Shown: piece after piece, positions 48,464 through 56,676 of the stretch
Layout: every line of letters starts with the position of its first letter
Numbering within the stretch: position 1 is the first letter of the stretch
NCBI RefSeq assembly: GCF_002220365.1
Contig: NZ_MTHB01000206.1
Coordinates: 1 to 64,000 of the forward strand
DNA: 64,000 bases
Origin: Caballeronia sordidicola
GTDB taxonomy: Bacteria; Pseudomonadota; Gammaproteobacteria; Burkholderiales; Burkholderiaceae
Direction: 5' to 3'
The notes under the pieces: generated by a model
What the model saw: the letters and a program-made list of their open reading frames with translations, nothing else
What the model was told of the DNA's origin: nothing
The model's database searches: none
Position numbers and translations under genes: made by a program

Positions 48464-51400
48464 GCGACCAGGAACGGGAATCAGCGAAAGCCGCTGCCAA
48501 TGCCGCCGCCGCGGCGTCGGGCGATTATCGTCACGAAGAAGGCAGTTTCAATCTCTCTGCCTGGGCCTTGCGCCATCAGGCACTAGTCGTCTTCCTGATC
48601 GCGATGGCGACCATTTTCGGGGTCCTCGCTTACACCCGGCTCGCGCAGTCGGAGGACCCGCCGTTCACGTTCCGCGTGATGGTCATCCAGACCTTCTGGC
48701 CCGGCGCGAGCGCACAGCAGATGCAGGAACAGGTCACCGACAAGATCGCGAAAAAACTGCAGGAAACACCCGCCACCGACTTCCTGCGGAGCTATTCCCG
48801 CCCCGGCGAGTCGCTGCTGTTCTTCACGATGAAGGACGGCGCGCCCGCGAAGGACGTGCCCGAAGAGTGGTATCAGGTGCGCAAGAAAGTCGGGGACATT
48901 GCCTACACGCTGCCACGAGGTGTGCAAGGTCCCTACTTCAACGACGAGTTCGGCGACGTCTTCACCAACATCTACACGTTGGAAGGCGACGGTTTTTCGC
49001 CGGTGCAACTCCACGATTACGCCGACTCGCTGCGCACGGTCTTGTTGCGCGTGCCCGGTGTGGCGAAGGTCAATTATTTCGGCGACCAGGACGAGCGCGT
49101 CTACGTGGAGATAGCGAACACGCAGCTCACGCGGCTCGGTATCTCGCCGCAGCAGATTGCCCAGGCTATCGACGCTCAGAATGCGGTTGCGCCCTCCGGC
49201 ACGCTGAATACGCCCGACGACCGCGTGTTCGTGCGGCCGACCGGCCAGATCACCGACATGGCCGCGCTCGCCAACACGCTGATCCGTGTTAACGGGCGCT
49301 CGTTTCGTCTTGGCGACATAGCGACCATCAAGCGCGGGTATCTCGATCCCCCGGCCACGCAAATGCGCGCGGGCGAGAAGCCGGTGCTGGGCATTGGTAT
49401 CACGATGCAGCCGGGTCAGGACGTCGTGCAATTGGGCCGCGCGCTCGACGCCAAGGTCGCCGAGTTGCGTGCGCAACTCCCCGCGGGCCTCGTGCTCAAC
49501 GAAGTGTCGAGCATGCCGCATGCGGTATCGAAGTCGGTCGATGACTTTCTCGAAGCGGTCGCCGAAGCGGTCATCATCGTGCTGATCGTGAGCCTGGTGT
49601 CGCTGGGCGTGCGCACAGGTATGGTGGTCGTGATCTCGATTCCGGTCGTGCTCGCGGTCACCGCCCTCTTCATGTATCTCTTCGATATCGGCCTGCACAA
49701 GGTATCGCTCGGGACGCTGATTCTCGCGTTGGGCCTGCTGGTCGACGACGCGATCATCGCTGTAGAAATGATGGCGGTGAAACTCGAGCAAGGCTGGAAT
49801 CGCTCGCGCGCCGCGGCCTACGCCTATACCAGCACTGCGTTCCCCATGCTCACGGGCACGCTCGTGACCGTGGGCGGTTTCCTGCCGATCGCGCTGGCCA
49901 AATCCAGCACCGGCGAATACACGCGCTCGATCTTCGAAGTGTCGGCCATTGCGTTGATCGCGTCGTGGTTCGCCGCGGTCGTGCTGATTCCGTTGCTCGG
50001 CTACAAGCTGTTGCCTGAGCGCAAGCGCGAGGCACATCATGCCCACGATCATGAACACGATATCTACGACACGAAGTTCTACACCCGTCTGCGCGGCTGG
50101 CTGACATGGTGTATTGAGCGGCGCTTCGTCGTGCTCGGCATCACGCTGGTGCTGTTCGTGATCGCGTTGGCAGGCTTTACGCTTGTTCCCCAGCAGTTCT
50201 TTCCGAGTTCGGACCGCTCGGAACTGCTCGTCGATGTCCGGCTGCAAGAAGGTGCCTCGTTCGAAGCCACGCTGCGCGAGACCAAACGTCTTGAGAAGGT
50301 GCTGGAGGGACGGCCCGAAGTCGATCATGTGGTGAACTTCGTCGGCACCGGCGCCCCGCGCTTTTACCTGCCGCTCGACCAGCAATTGCCGCAACCGAAC
50401 TTCGCGCAATTCGTGATCACCGCGAAGTCCGTGGAGGATCGCGAGAAGCTCGCACGCTGGCTTGAACCTGTATTGCGCGAGAAGTTCTCGGCAATACGCA
50501 CGCGTTTGTCACGACTCGAAAACGGTCCGCCGGTCGGCTATCCGGTGCAGTTCCGAGTGAGCGGCGACGATCTGCCGACAGTGCGCGGTATCGCTGAAAA
50601 GGTCTTCGCCGAAATGAGTGCCGACAGCGGCACGGCCAACGTCCAGTATGACTGGGACGAACCGTCGGAGCGCTCGGTGCGCTTCGATATCGACCAGAAG
50701 AAGGCGCGTGAACTCGGTATCAGTTCGCAGGACGTATCGGATTTCCTCGCGATGCAACTGACCGGTTACACCGTCACGCAGTATCGCGAACGCGACAAGC
50801 TGATCAGCGTCGACTTGCGTGCACCGAAAAGCGAACGGGTCGATCCGGCGAAGCTCGCCACGCTTGCGATGCCGACTCCGAACGGACCCGTGCCGCTCGG
50901 AACGATCGGGCATGTAGTGAACGATCTGGAATACGGCGTGATCTGGGAGCGCGACCGTCAGCCGACCATCACCGTGCAGTCGGACGTGAAGGCCGGCGCG
51001 CAAGGGATTGACGTGACGCATGCGATCGAGAAGAAGCTTGCCACGTTGCGCGCGGGCTTGCCGGTGGGGTATCGGATAGAAGTGGGCGGCCCGGTTGAGG
51101 AAAGCGAGAAAGGCCAGTCGTCCATCAACGCGCAAATGCCGATCATGGCGATTGTCGTGCTGACGCTCCTGATGATCCAGTTGCAGAGCTTCGCACGCGT
51201 GATGATGGTGGTGCTCACCGCGCCGCTCGGGTTGATCGGCGTGGTGATCGCGCTGCTGCTGTTCAACAAGCCGTTCGGGTTTGTCGCCATGCTGGGCGTG
51301 ATTGCCATGTTCGGGATCATCATGCGCAACTCGGTGATTCTCGTCGATCAGATCGAACAGGATATTGCCGCGGGGCATCCTCGCTTCGACGCTATCGTGG

Positions 51401-51663
51401 GCGCGACCGTGCGGCGTTTCCGGCCGATCACGCTGACTGCCGCCGCTGCGGTGCTCGCGCTGATCCCGCTCTTGCGCAGCAACTTCTTTGGCCCGATGGC
51501 GACCGCGCTGATGGGCGGGATCACGAGCGCGACCGTGCTTACGCTGTTTTACCTGCCGGCCCTGTATGCGGCTTCATTCAAGGTGCGGCGTAACGAGCGC
51601 GCGGGGTTTGAAGACCCGGACACACCCTCCACGCCCGATGGCCGCCAAGGAGGCCAGTCATGA
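48460..51663 (+). CDS. RND efflux pump inner-membrane transporter (HAE1/AcrB-like)
   Basis: This 1067-residue pump has an early helix HQALVVFLIAMATIFGVLAY, the periplasmic porter domain LAQSEDPPFTFRVMVIQTFW, the proton-relay region LGTLILALGLLVDDAIIAVE in TM4 and the second half beginning CIERRFVVLGITLVLFVIAL. The QSEDPPFTFR motif is typical of the subgroup with divergent AcrB relatives rather than classic AcrB, so dyes, metals or organic solvents are possible substrates; none can be fixed. A histidine-rich loop (HHAHDHEHD, near residue 525) is noteworthy. It is coupled by ATGA to both the adaptor gene before and the channel gene after it. Confidence 0.93.
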   Translation: MSDQERESAKAAANAAAAASGDYRHEEGSFNLSAWALRHQALVVFLIAMATIFGVLAYTRLAQSEDPPFTFRVMVIQTFWPGASAQQMQEQVTDKIAKKLQETPATDFLRSYSRPGESLLFFTMKDGAPAKDVPEEWYQVRKKVGDIAYTLPRGVQGPYFNDEFGDVFTNIYTLEGDGFSPVQLHDYADSLRTVLLRVPGVAKVNYFGDQDERVYVEIANTQLTRLGISPQQIAQAIDAQNAVAPSGTLNTPDDRVFVRPTGQITDMAALANTLIRVNGRSFRLGDIATIKRGYLDPPATQMRAGEKPVLGIGITMQPGQDVVQLGRALDAKVAELRAQLPAGLVLNEVSSMPHAVSKSVDDFLEAVAEAVIIVLIVSLVSLGVRTGMVVVISIPVVLAVTALFMYLFDIGLHKVSLGTLILALGLLVDDAIIAVEMMAVKLEQGWNRSRAAAYAYTSTAFPMLTGTLVTVGGFLPIALAKSSTGEYTRSIFEVSAIALIASWFAAVVLIPLLGYKLLPERKREAHHAHDHEHDIYDTKFYTRLRGWLTWCIERRFVVLGITLVLFVIALAGFTLVPQQFFPSSDRSELLVDVRLQEGASFEATLRETKRLEKVLEGRPEVDHVVNFVGTGAPRFYLPLDQQLPQPNFAQFVITAKSVEDREKLARWLEPVLREKFSAIRTRLSRLENGPPVGYPVQFRVSGDDLPTVRGIAEKVFAEMSADSGTANVQYDWDEPSERSVRFDIDQKKARELGISSQDVSDFLAMQLTGYTVTQYRERDKLISVDLRAPKSERVDPAKLATLAMPTPNGPVPLGTIGHVVNDLEYGVIWERDRQPTITVQSDVKAGAQGIDVTHAIEKKLATLRAGLPVGYRIEVGGPVEESEKGQSSINAQMPIMAIVVLTLLMIQLQSFARVMMVVLTAPLGLIGVVIALLLFNKPFGFVAMLGVIAMFGIIMRNSVILVDQIEQDIAAGHPRFDAIVGATVRRFRPITLTAAAAVLALIPLLRSNFFGPMATALMGGITSATVLTLFYLPALYAASFKVRRNERAGFEDPDTPSTPDGRQGGQS

Positions 51664-53135
51664 ACCGCTCTGCCCTCACCGCTCTTGGCTTTGCAGCCGC
51701 CCTTGCAGCATGCTCATTTGGCCCGGATGGAAAACCGCCCGTCATGCCTGCGGTGGCTCACTACGGCGCCGACGCGCAACCGGTGCGCACCGTGACGGCC
51801 GAAGGGGTATCGCAGCGTTTCGATGCCGGGGCGAAACCCGTGCCCGAGTGGTGGAAGCTCTATCGCTCCGAGCCGTTGAACGCGCTCGTCGATGAAGGTC
51901 TGCGCAACAGCCCGAGCCTCGCCGCAACGGACAAAACCCTCGCTGCGGCGCGCGAGCAACTGCGCGCACAAGTCGGCTCGTCGATGCTGCCAAGCATCGA
52001 CCTCGGCGGCCAGACGGACCGGGAGCGTGCGATCGGCGTGCCGAACTTCGGGCCGCCCACGGCGCTCTACAACCTGTTTGTCGGCCAGATCCGGGCGCAA
52101 TACACGTTCGACCTGTTCGGCGCGGCGCGACTCGCGGACAAGGCGCTGGCTGCACAGGTGGACAGCCAGTCCTGGCAATTCGATGCCGCCCGCCGCGCGC
52201 TTGCCGCGAACATTGTCACGGGTGCTATCGGTGCGGCGTCGTTAGGCGCGCAAATCGACACGACCGAGCGGCTGATCGTCCTCGCCGATGAAGATGCGCG
52301 AGAAACACAGCGCCGCTACGAACTCGGTTCGGCGTCACGCGCGGATGCACTCAACGTGCAATCGAACGCCGCCGCGCTCGCCGCTTCACTGCCGGGGCTG
52401 CGGGCTCAGTGGCTTTCAACCCGTCACGCGCTTGCCGTGATGCTCGGCCGGACACCGGATCAGGCACCGCCCGATCTCGACCTCGCGACACTCACCGTGC
52501 CGGGTAATGTGCCGGTGGTCGTACCGTCGGAACTGCTTGCCAGCCGCCCGGATATCCAGGCCGCCGACGCGCTGCTCAAAGCGGCCGCGGCGCAAGTCGG
52601 CGTGGCGACGGCGCAGATGTTCCCGAGCCTGACGCTGTCGGCATCGATGGGGAAAGCCGGGTTCAGCTGGCCGGCTGCCTTGTCGGGCGCGGGCGCGATC
52701 TGGGGCATAGGTGCGTCGCTGTCGCAGCCGCTGTTTCACGGCGGCGCCTTGCTCGCCCAAAAGCGTGCAGCGCAAGCGAGCTATGAGGCGGCCGTGGCGC
52801 AATACAAGCAGACGGTGCTGAGCGCGTTGCGCAACGTGGCGGATTCGCTCGCGGCGCTCGAGGAGGATAACCAGGCACTCAGTTTCGCCGATACCGCCAG
52901 CCGCGCTTCAATGAGCGCGTTCACGGATTCGGCGGCGCGAGAGCGGCTCGGGGCGATTCCGCCCTCGGCAACACGTGCGAGCGAGCGCCAATACCGCAAT
53001 GCGCGGCTGGACGCTATTCGCTATGAAACCGCGCGCCTGAGCGATACCGCGCTGCTGTTCCAGGCAATGGGTTCTCCGACAGGCAGCACCGCGAATCTTG
53101 CGGCTGAGGCGAAAGCGACGGAGACAGCGAAATAA
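51660..53135 (+). CDS. Outer-membrane efflux channel lipoprotein (TolC/NodT family)
   Basis: The protein has 491 residues with a lipobox AALAAC (Cys about 18). The two TolC-like repeats are visible: EWWKLYRSEPLNALVDEGLR and LARAREQLRAQVG-type helices in the first half, and VPSELLASRPDIQAADALLK, then FPSLTLSASMGKAG, in the second. NodT-type channels complete RND tripartite pumps. The start overlaps the pump stop (ATGA). A four-copy 12-bp repeat and a terminator follow. Confidence 0.92.
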   Translation: MNRSALTALGFAAALAACSFGPDGKPPVMPAVAHYGADAQPVRTVTAEGVSQRFDAGAKPVPEWWKLYRSEPLNALVDEGLRNSPSLAATDKTLAAAREQLRAQVGSSMLPSIDLGGQTDRERAIGVPNFGPPTALYNLFVGQIRAQYTFDLFGAARLADKALAAQVDSQSWQFDAARRALAANIVTGAIGAASLGAQIDTTERLIVLADEDARETQRRYELGSASRADALNVQSNAAALAASLPGLRAQWLSTRHALAVMLGRTPDQAPPDLDLATLTVPGNVPVVVPSELLASRPDIQAADALLKAAAAQVGVATAQMFPSLTLSASMGKAGFSWPAALSGAGAIWGIGASLSQPLFHGGALLAQKRAAQASYEAAVAQYKQTVLSALRNVADSLAALEEDNQALSFADTASRASMSAFTDSAARERLGAIPPSATRASERQYRNARLDAIRYETARLSDTALLFQAMGSPTGSTANLAAEAKATETAK

Positions 53136-53137
53136 CC

Positions 53138-53185
53138 GTCGCTGCCTAAGTCGCTGCCTAAGTCGCTGCCCAAGTCGCTGCCCAA
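53138..53185. repeat. 12-bp tandem repeat, four copies
   Basis: GTCGCTGCCTAA occurs twice and GTCGCTGCCCAA twice in series, followed by a partial copy, directly after the channel gene's stop codon. Confidence 0.9.
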
Positions 53186-53262
53186 GTCGCTATCGGTCGC
53201 ATTCCATTCGGGCGAGTTCTCTCTCACCTGATGGGTAGAAACTGAAACGCGAGCAGTACGCC

Positions 53263-53297
53263 AAGAGCCGTTCCGACTCACGTCCGAACGGCTCTTT
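53263..53297 (+). terminator. Terminator of RND efflux operon
   Basis: AAGAGCCGTT (53263-53272) pairs exactly with AACGGCTCTT (53287-53296) around a 14-nt loop, followed by TTGCG. It lies about 130 bp after the last efflux gene. Confidence 0.75.
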
Positions 53298-53533
53298 GCG
53301 CTCCATCACGACAACCGGACAGTGCGCGCATCGCCATGGGAGGCCAGCGACCAAAGACATCGAATGTCACAATCCTGAGTCGTCGAAACATCGCAACGCC
53401 ATCTGAATACGTCCACAACCTTCCATCAACTCAACTTCTTCACTGAAACCTTTCACTATTCAGATAAATCGCGTTATTTCGGACCGCACTTTCCCATAGG
53501 CTTGCGAGCTTTCGTGTATTCAAGGGAAATGCC

Positions 53534-54477
53534 ATGTCTCGCTCACCGTTCCGTGACCTGTTTCGGCTCGTTCATTCAGGACTGGAAAAAGTCGCGCTGG
53601 CGTGCGCTGCCTTTGGTTTGATGCACGCAACGGCCCGCGCGGGAGAATCCGCCCCTGCCGGCGTGCCCGCGGGTGAGCAATGGCGCAGTCACGCCGCGCC
53701 CCAACTCCCAGCCGATGACCCATGGAGCAATCCTGTAGCACCCAGTCTCGCCGTTGACGACGCCTGGAGCGCACCCGCCGCCGACCGGTTCACGTCGTCC
53801 GGACACATCCGCGCTGCGTCATCTGCGTCATCAGCACCACTGCCTGTATCGGCACAGGAGCCCCGCCGGGCCGCAACGACGAGCGCATCTGGCTCCGTAG
53901 CAACGACCGTCCAGGAAGCACCCTCCGCCCTCACGATGGATCGCTCCGGCTGGAATGAAATGCCGCGTGGACGTTCGCCCGGTTTGATCGCGTCTCATGA
54001 TGCGTGGCTCAAGCGCACTACGCCCGTTGCTGAACCGAGCGAACCGGTGAAAGCGCCGATACAGGCCCCTCCCGCGCAGCCCGATCCGTGGAGCGCGCCC
54101 CTGACCGGCCTCGTTGCATCGGACAATGTTGCGACGCCTGCCCCGGCGATTTCTTCTACTGCCTCCGACGTCAGCTCGCACGCGAGTTTTGTCGTCGCAC
54201 CCCACGTCAGGCTGCCGCGCGTCAGCGAGGCTCAAGGCGATTTATCTGCTCAGGCATCGCCAGCGATTTTGGCAGCCGCCCGGCCGATGCATCGACGGAC
54301 CCGTCCGAATGTTCACTGCACCTCGAGCGCGCCTCGATCCTCGGGGACGAGGCGCGCAAAGACAGCTAGAGCGCCTTCATCGGCATGGTGCCGTTCAGTG
54401 TCGGCAAGCGCGCGGCATCGGTGAACGGCGCTGCGGGCATGGCGAACGGAACGCTCCCGGCGGGCCAGCTCAATTAG
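53534..54477 (+). pseudogene. Decayed secreted repeat protein gene (frameshift and internal stop)
   Basis: A frame opens MSRSPFRDLFRLVHSGLEKV with a signal-peptide-like segment (cut near ATARAG, about residue 36) and short repeats ADDPWSNP, VDDAWSAP and PDPWSAP. It runs to 54424, but after about 54280 it turns into arginine-rich residues without pattern. A second frame continues sensibly (RPADASTDPSECSLHLERAS), hits TAG at 54367-54369, and then reads on in frame as SAFIGMVPFSVGKRAASVNG and GMANGTLPAGQLN to a TAG at 54475-54477. A frameshift near 54240-54290 plus one nonsense codon would explain this. If intact in relatives, it is a secreted protein of unknown function. Its end overlaps the convergent wspR gene. 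Confidence 0.55.
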
Positions 54478-55597
54478 CGACTTCCACCCGATTGCGGCCG
54501 TCACGCTTGGCCCGATACAACGCCAGGTCGGCGGCTTCAATCAAGTGCTTCATGTCTTCGCCCGGCTGAGGCACATGCATGACGCCGCCTACGCTGATCG
54601 TGAGCCGGTCGCTGGCTGAACCCGTATGCGGCACGGCAAGCGCCTCCACCGCCATGCGGATCTTCTCACCGAGCAGGCGCAAGCCGCCAGTCGACGTGGA
54701 CGGCAGCACCACCGCAAATTCCTCGCCGCCAAAGCGAGCGGCAAGATCGGCGGGACGGTTCACGCTCGATTCAATCGCGCGCGCGACGAGCTTGAGCACA
54801 TCGTCACCCGCTACGTGGCCGTAGGTGTCGTTGTACGACTTGAAGTTGTCCACATCGATCATCAGGAAGCCGAGCAGCGACTGGTCGCGCGCCGCGCGTT
54901 TCCACTCAGCGTTGATGTAGTCGTCCAGACAGCGTCGGTTCGATAAGCCCGTCAGCCCGTCTGAATTGGTCAGGCGCTGCAGTTCCAGATTGATTTCGAG
55001 AAGTTTTTGCTGCGACTGCCGCAACGCGCGGTAAGCCTCGTCCCGTTGCAGCAGATTCAGATACGAGCGTGAGTGATAGCGAATCCGCGCGATCAATTCG
55101 ATAGTGTCCGGCAGCTTCACCAGATAATCGTTGGCGCCCGCGGCAAACGCGGCGCTCTTGATGCGCGGCTCTTCCTTCGTCGACAACACAATGATCGGAA
55201 TATCGCGGGTCGCCTCGTTCTCGCGGTATTGACGCACCAGCGTCAGCCCGTCCACGCCCGGCATGACCAGATCCTGCAGGATCACGGTCGGCCGCGTGGC
55301 CTGCGCGACGCGCAACGCATCCTCGGGGTTGGCGCAGTAGTGAAAATCCAGCCGCGGCTCATCCACCAGCGCGCGGCGCACCGCTTCCGCGACAATCGTC
55401 TGGTCGTCGACCAGCAGCACCATGACCGCACTGTCGGCGGCACTTGGCGCATTCAGCGCATCAGCAAGCAGGTCGGCGGCTGATCGCTCCTCGCCTGCAG
55501 CATCGAGAGGGGCCGCCGGGCTTTCCGCGCGGGATTGCGGGCCGGCCTGCTCGCGCCGTGCGCGCTCCGCCAGCGGATCTGCATTTCGATGTTCCAT
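54470..55597 (-). CDS. wspR: Response regulator-diguanylate cyclase WspR
   Basis: This 375-residue protein has an N-terminal extension (1-55), a receiver domain (MVLLVDDQTIVAEAVRRALV, phospho-acceptor Asp in VILQDLVMPGVDG) and a GGDEF domain (LTGLSNRRCLDDYINAEWKR onwards). The active-site motif is GGEEF (about residue 288), and the inhibitory I-site RPAD lies five residues before it. It makes c-di-GMP when phosphorylated by WspE. The start at 55597 has AGGA upstream; an in-frame ATG at 55669 would overlap wspF. It is the last gene of the wsp cluster. Confidence 0.93.
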   Translation of the reverse strand: MEHRNADPLAERARREQAGPQSRAESPAAPLDAAGEERSAADLLADALNAPSAADSAVMVLLVDDQTIVAEAVRRALVDEPRLDFHYCANPEDALRVAQATRPTVILQDLVMPGVDGLTLVRQYRENEATRDIPIIVLSTKEEPRIKSAAFAAGANDYLVKLPDTIELIARIRYHSRSYLNLLQRDEAYRALRQSQQKLLEINLELQRLTNSDGLTGLSNRRCLDDYINAEWKRAARDQSLLGFLMIDVDNFKSYNDTYGHVAGDDVLKLVARAIESSVNRPADLAARFGGEEFAVVLPSTSTGGLRLLGEKIRMAVEALAVPHTGSASDRLTISVGGVMHVPQPGEDMKHLIEAADLALYRAKRDGRNRVEVAN

Positions 55598-55631
55598 GAC
55601 TGAATCCTGTTCTGAGTCGAGTTCGAGCGCC

Positions 55632-56648
55632 TCATTTGCGCGACGATATGAACGCCCTTTGCACGGCATTCGCGATGTTCGGGAGTGGCAGGATGGCTAC
55701 CGCCGCGTTCAGCGCTGCCGCGGCTTTCGGCATGCCGTAGACGGCGCATGTCGCTTCATCCTGCGCGATCGTGTGATAACCCTTGGCGCGCATGGCGGCA
55801 AGACCCGCCGCGCCGTCGCGGCCCATGCCGGTCAGCAGCACGCCGACCGCGTTGCCGCTCCAGCGCGCGACCACGCTTTGAAAAAACACGTCGATGGACG
55901 GCCGGTACGGCGTCGCTAACGGCTCCTTCGTGTAGCCGAGCCGATTACCGCCGCCACAGAAATGCAGGTGGTCGTTGGTCGCCGCGAGCAGCACGCAGCC
56001 GGGCTCCGGCCGGTCGCCCTCGCGCGCCACGCGCACCGGCAACGTCGACTGCTCGTTGAGCCAGTCGGCCATGCCGATCGCAAAGGCCTGGTCCACGTGC
56101 TGGACAATCACCGTAGCCGGCGCGAAGTCGGCCGGCAGCGCGGCCAACAGCGTAGCCAACGCGCTTGGACCGCCCGCCGACGCACCGATCGCGAGCAAGT
56201 CGGTGTCCGACGTAACACGCGGCGCGGCTGCAATCGGATTCGCGGCTGCTTTCGTGGCCTGCTGCGCGCCGATCTGGTCGATCTTGGCGGTCAACGCGGC
56301 GATCCCGCGTTTTGCGTCCGGACCTGCGAGCACCGGCGTGTCGACCGCATCCAGCGCGCCCGCGCCCATTGCCTCGTAGACCCGCCACGCGTTCGCGCCC
56401 ACGTCGACAGTCACAATCAGGATCGCGCACGGCGTCTCGCGCATGATTCGCCGCGTGGCTTCCGTGCCGTCCATATGTGGCATGACGAGGTCCATGAGCA
56501 CGACGTCGGGTGTCTGCGCGCGGCAGTAGTCGACCGCTTGCGCGCCGTCGATCGCGACCCAGATCACCTCGAAGTCGCGCCGGGTCGCAAGCGCTCCTCG
56601 CAAGGCGTCCACCGCCAGCGCCATGTCGTTCACGATCCCGATCTTCAT
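55632..56648 (-). CDS. wspF: Chemotaxis-type methylesterase response regulator WspF
   Basis: The product is 338 residues. A receiver domain (phospho-acceptor D53 in VVLMDLVMPHMDG) is followed by a CheB methylesterase domain with catalytic Ser in IGASAGGPSALATL, His in VIVQHVDQAF and Asp in VLLTGMGRDGAAGL. WspF removes methyl groups from WspA; loss of it in relatives locks the pathway on and gives wrinkly colonies. All catalytic residues look intact. Confidence 0.94.
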   Translation of the reverse strand: MKIGIVNDMALAVDALRGALATRRDFEVIWVAIDGAQAVDYCRAQTPDVVLMDLVMPHMDGTEATRRIMRETPCAILIVTVDVGANAWRVYEAMGAGALDAVDTPVLAGPDAKRGIAALTAKIDQIGAQQATKAAANPIAAAPRVTSDTDLLAIGASAGGPSALATLLAALPADFAPATVIVQHVDQAFAIGMADWLNEQSTLPVRVAREGDRPEPGCVLLAATNDHLHFCGGGNRLGYTKEPLATPYRPSIDVFFQSVVARWSGNAVGVLLTGMGRDGAAGLAAMRAKGYHTIAQDEATCAVYGMPKAAAALNAAVAILPLPNIANAVQRAFISSRK

Positions 56649-56676
56649 CGCCTCGCCTCTCTTTTTTAGTGTTCTC

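Larger units (their letters stand above)
53136..53533. other. Intergenic region after efflux operon
   Basis: The 398-bp gap contains a 12-bp tandem repeat (53138-53185), the operon terminator (53263-53297) and promoter-like AT-rich sequence before the decayed secreted-protein gene. No gene seen. Confidence 0.6.

Noticed and set aside
48583-50409. 608-codon minus-strand frame opposite the RND pump gene
   Set aside because: Antisense to a pump with complete family motifs; His/Arg/Gln-rich shadow.
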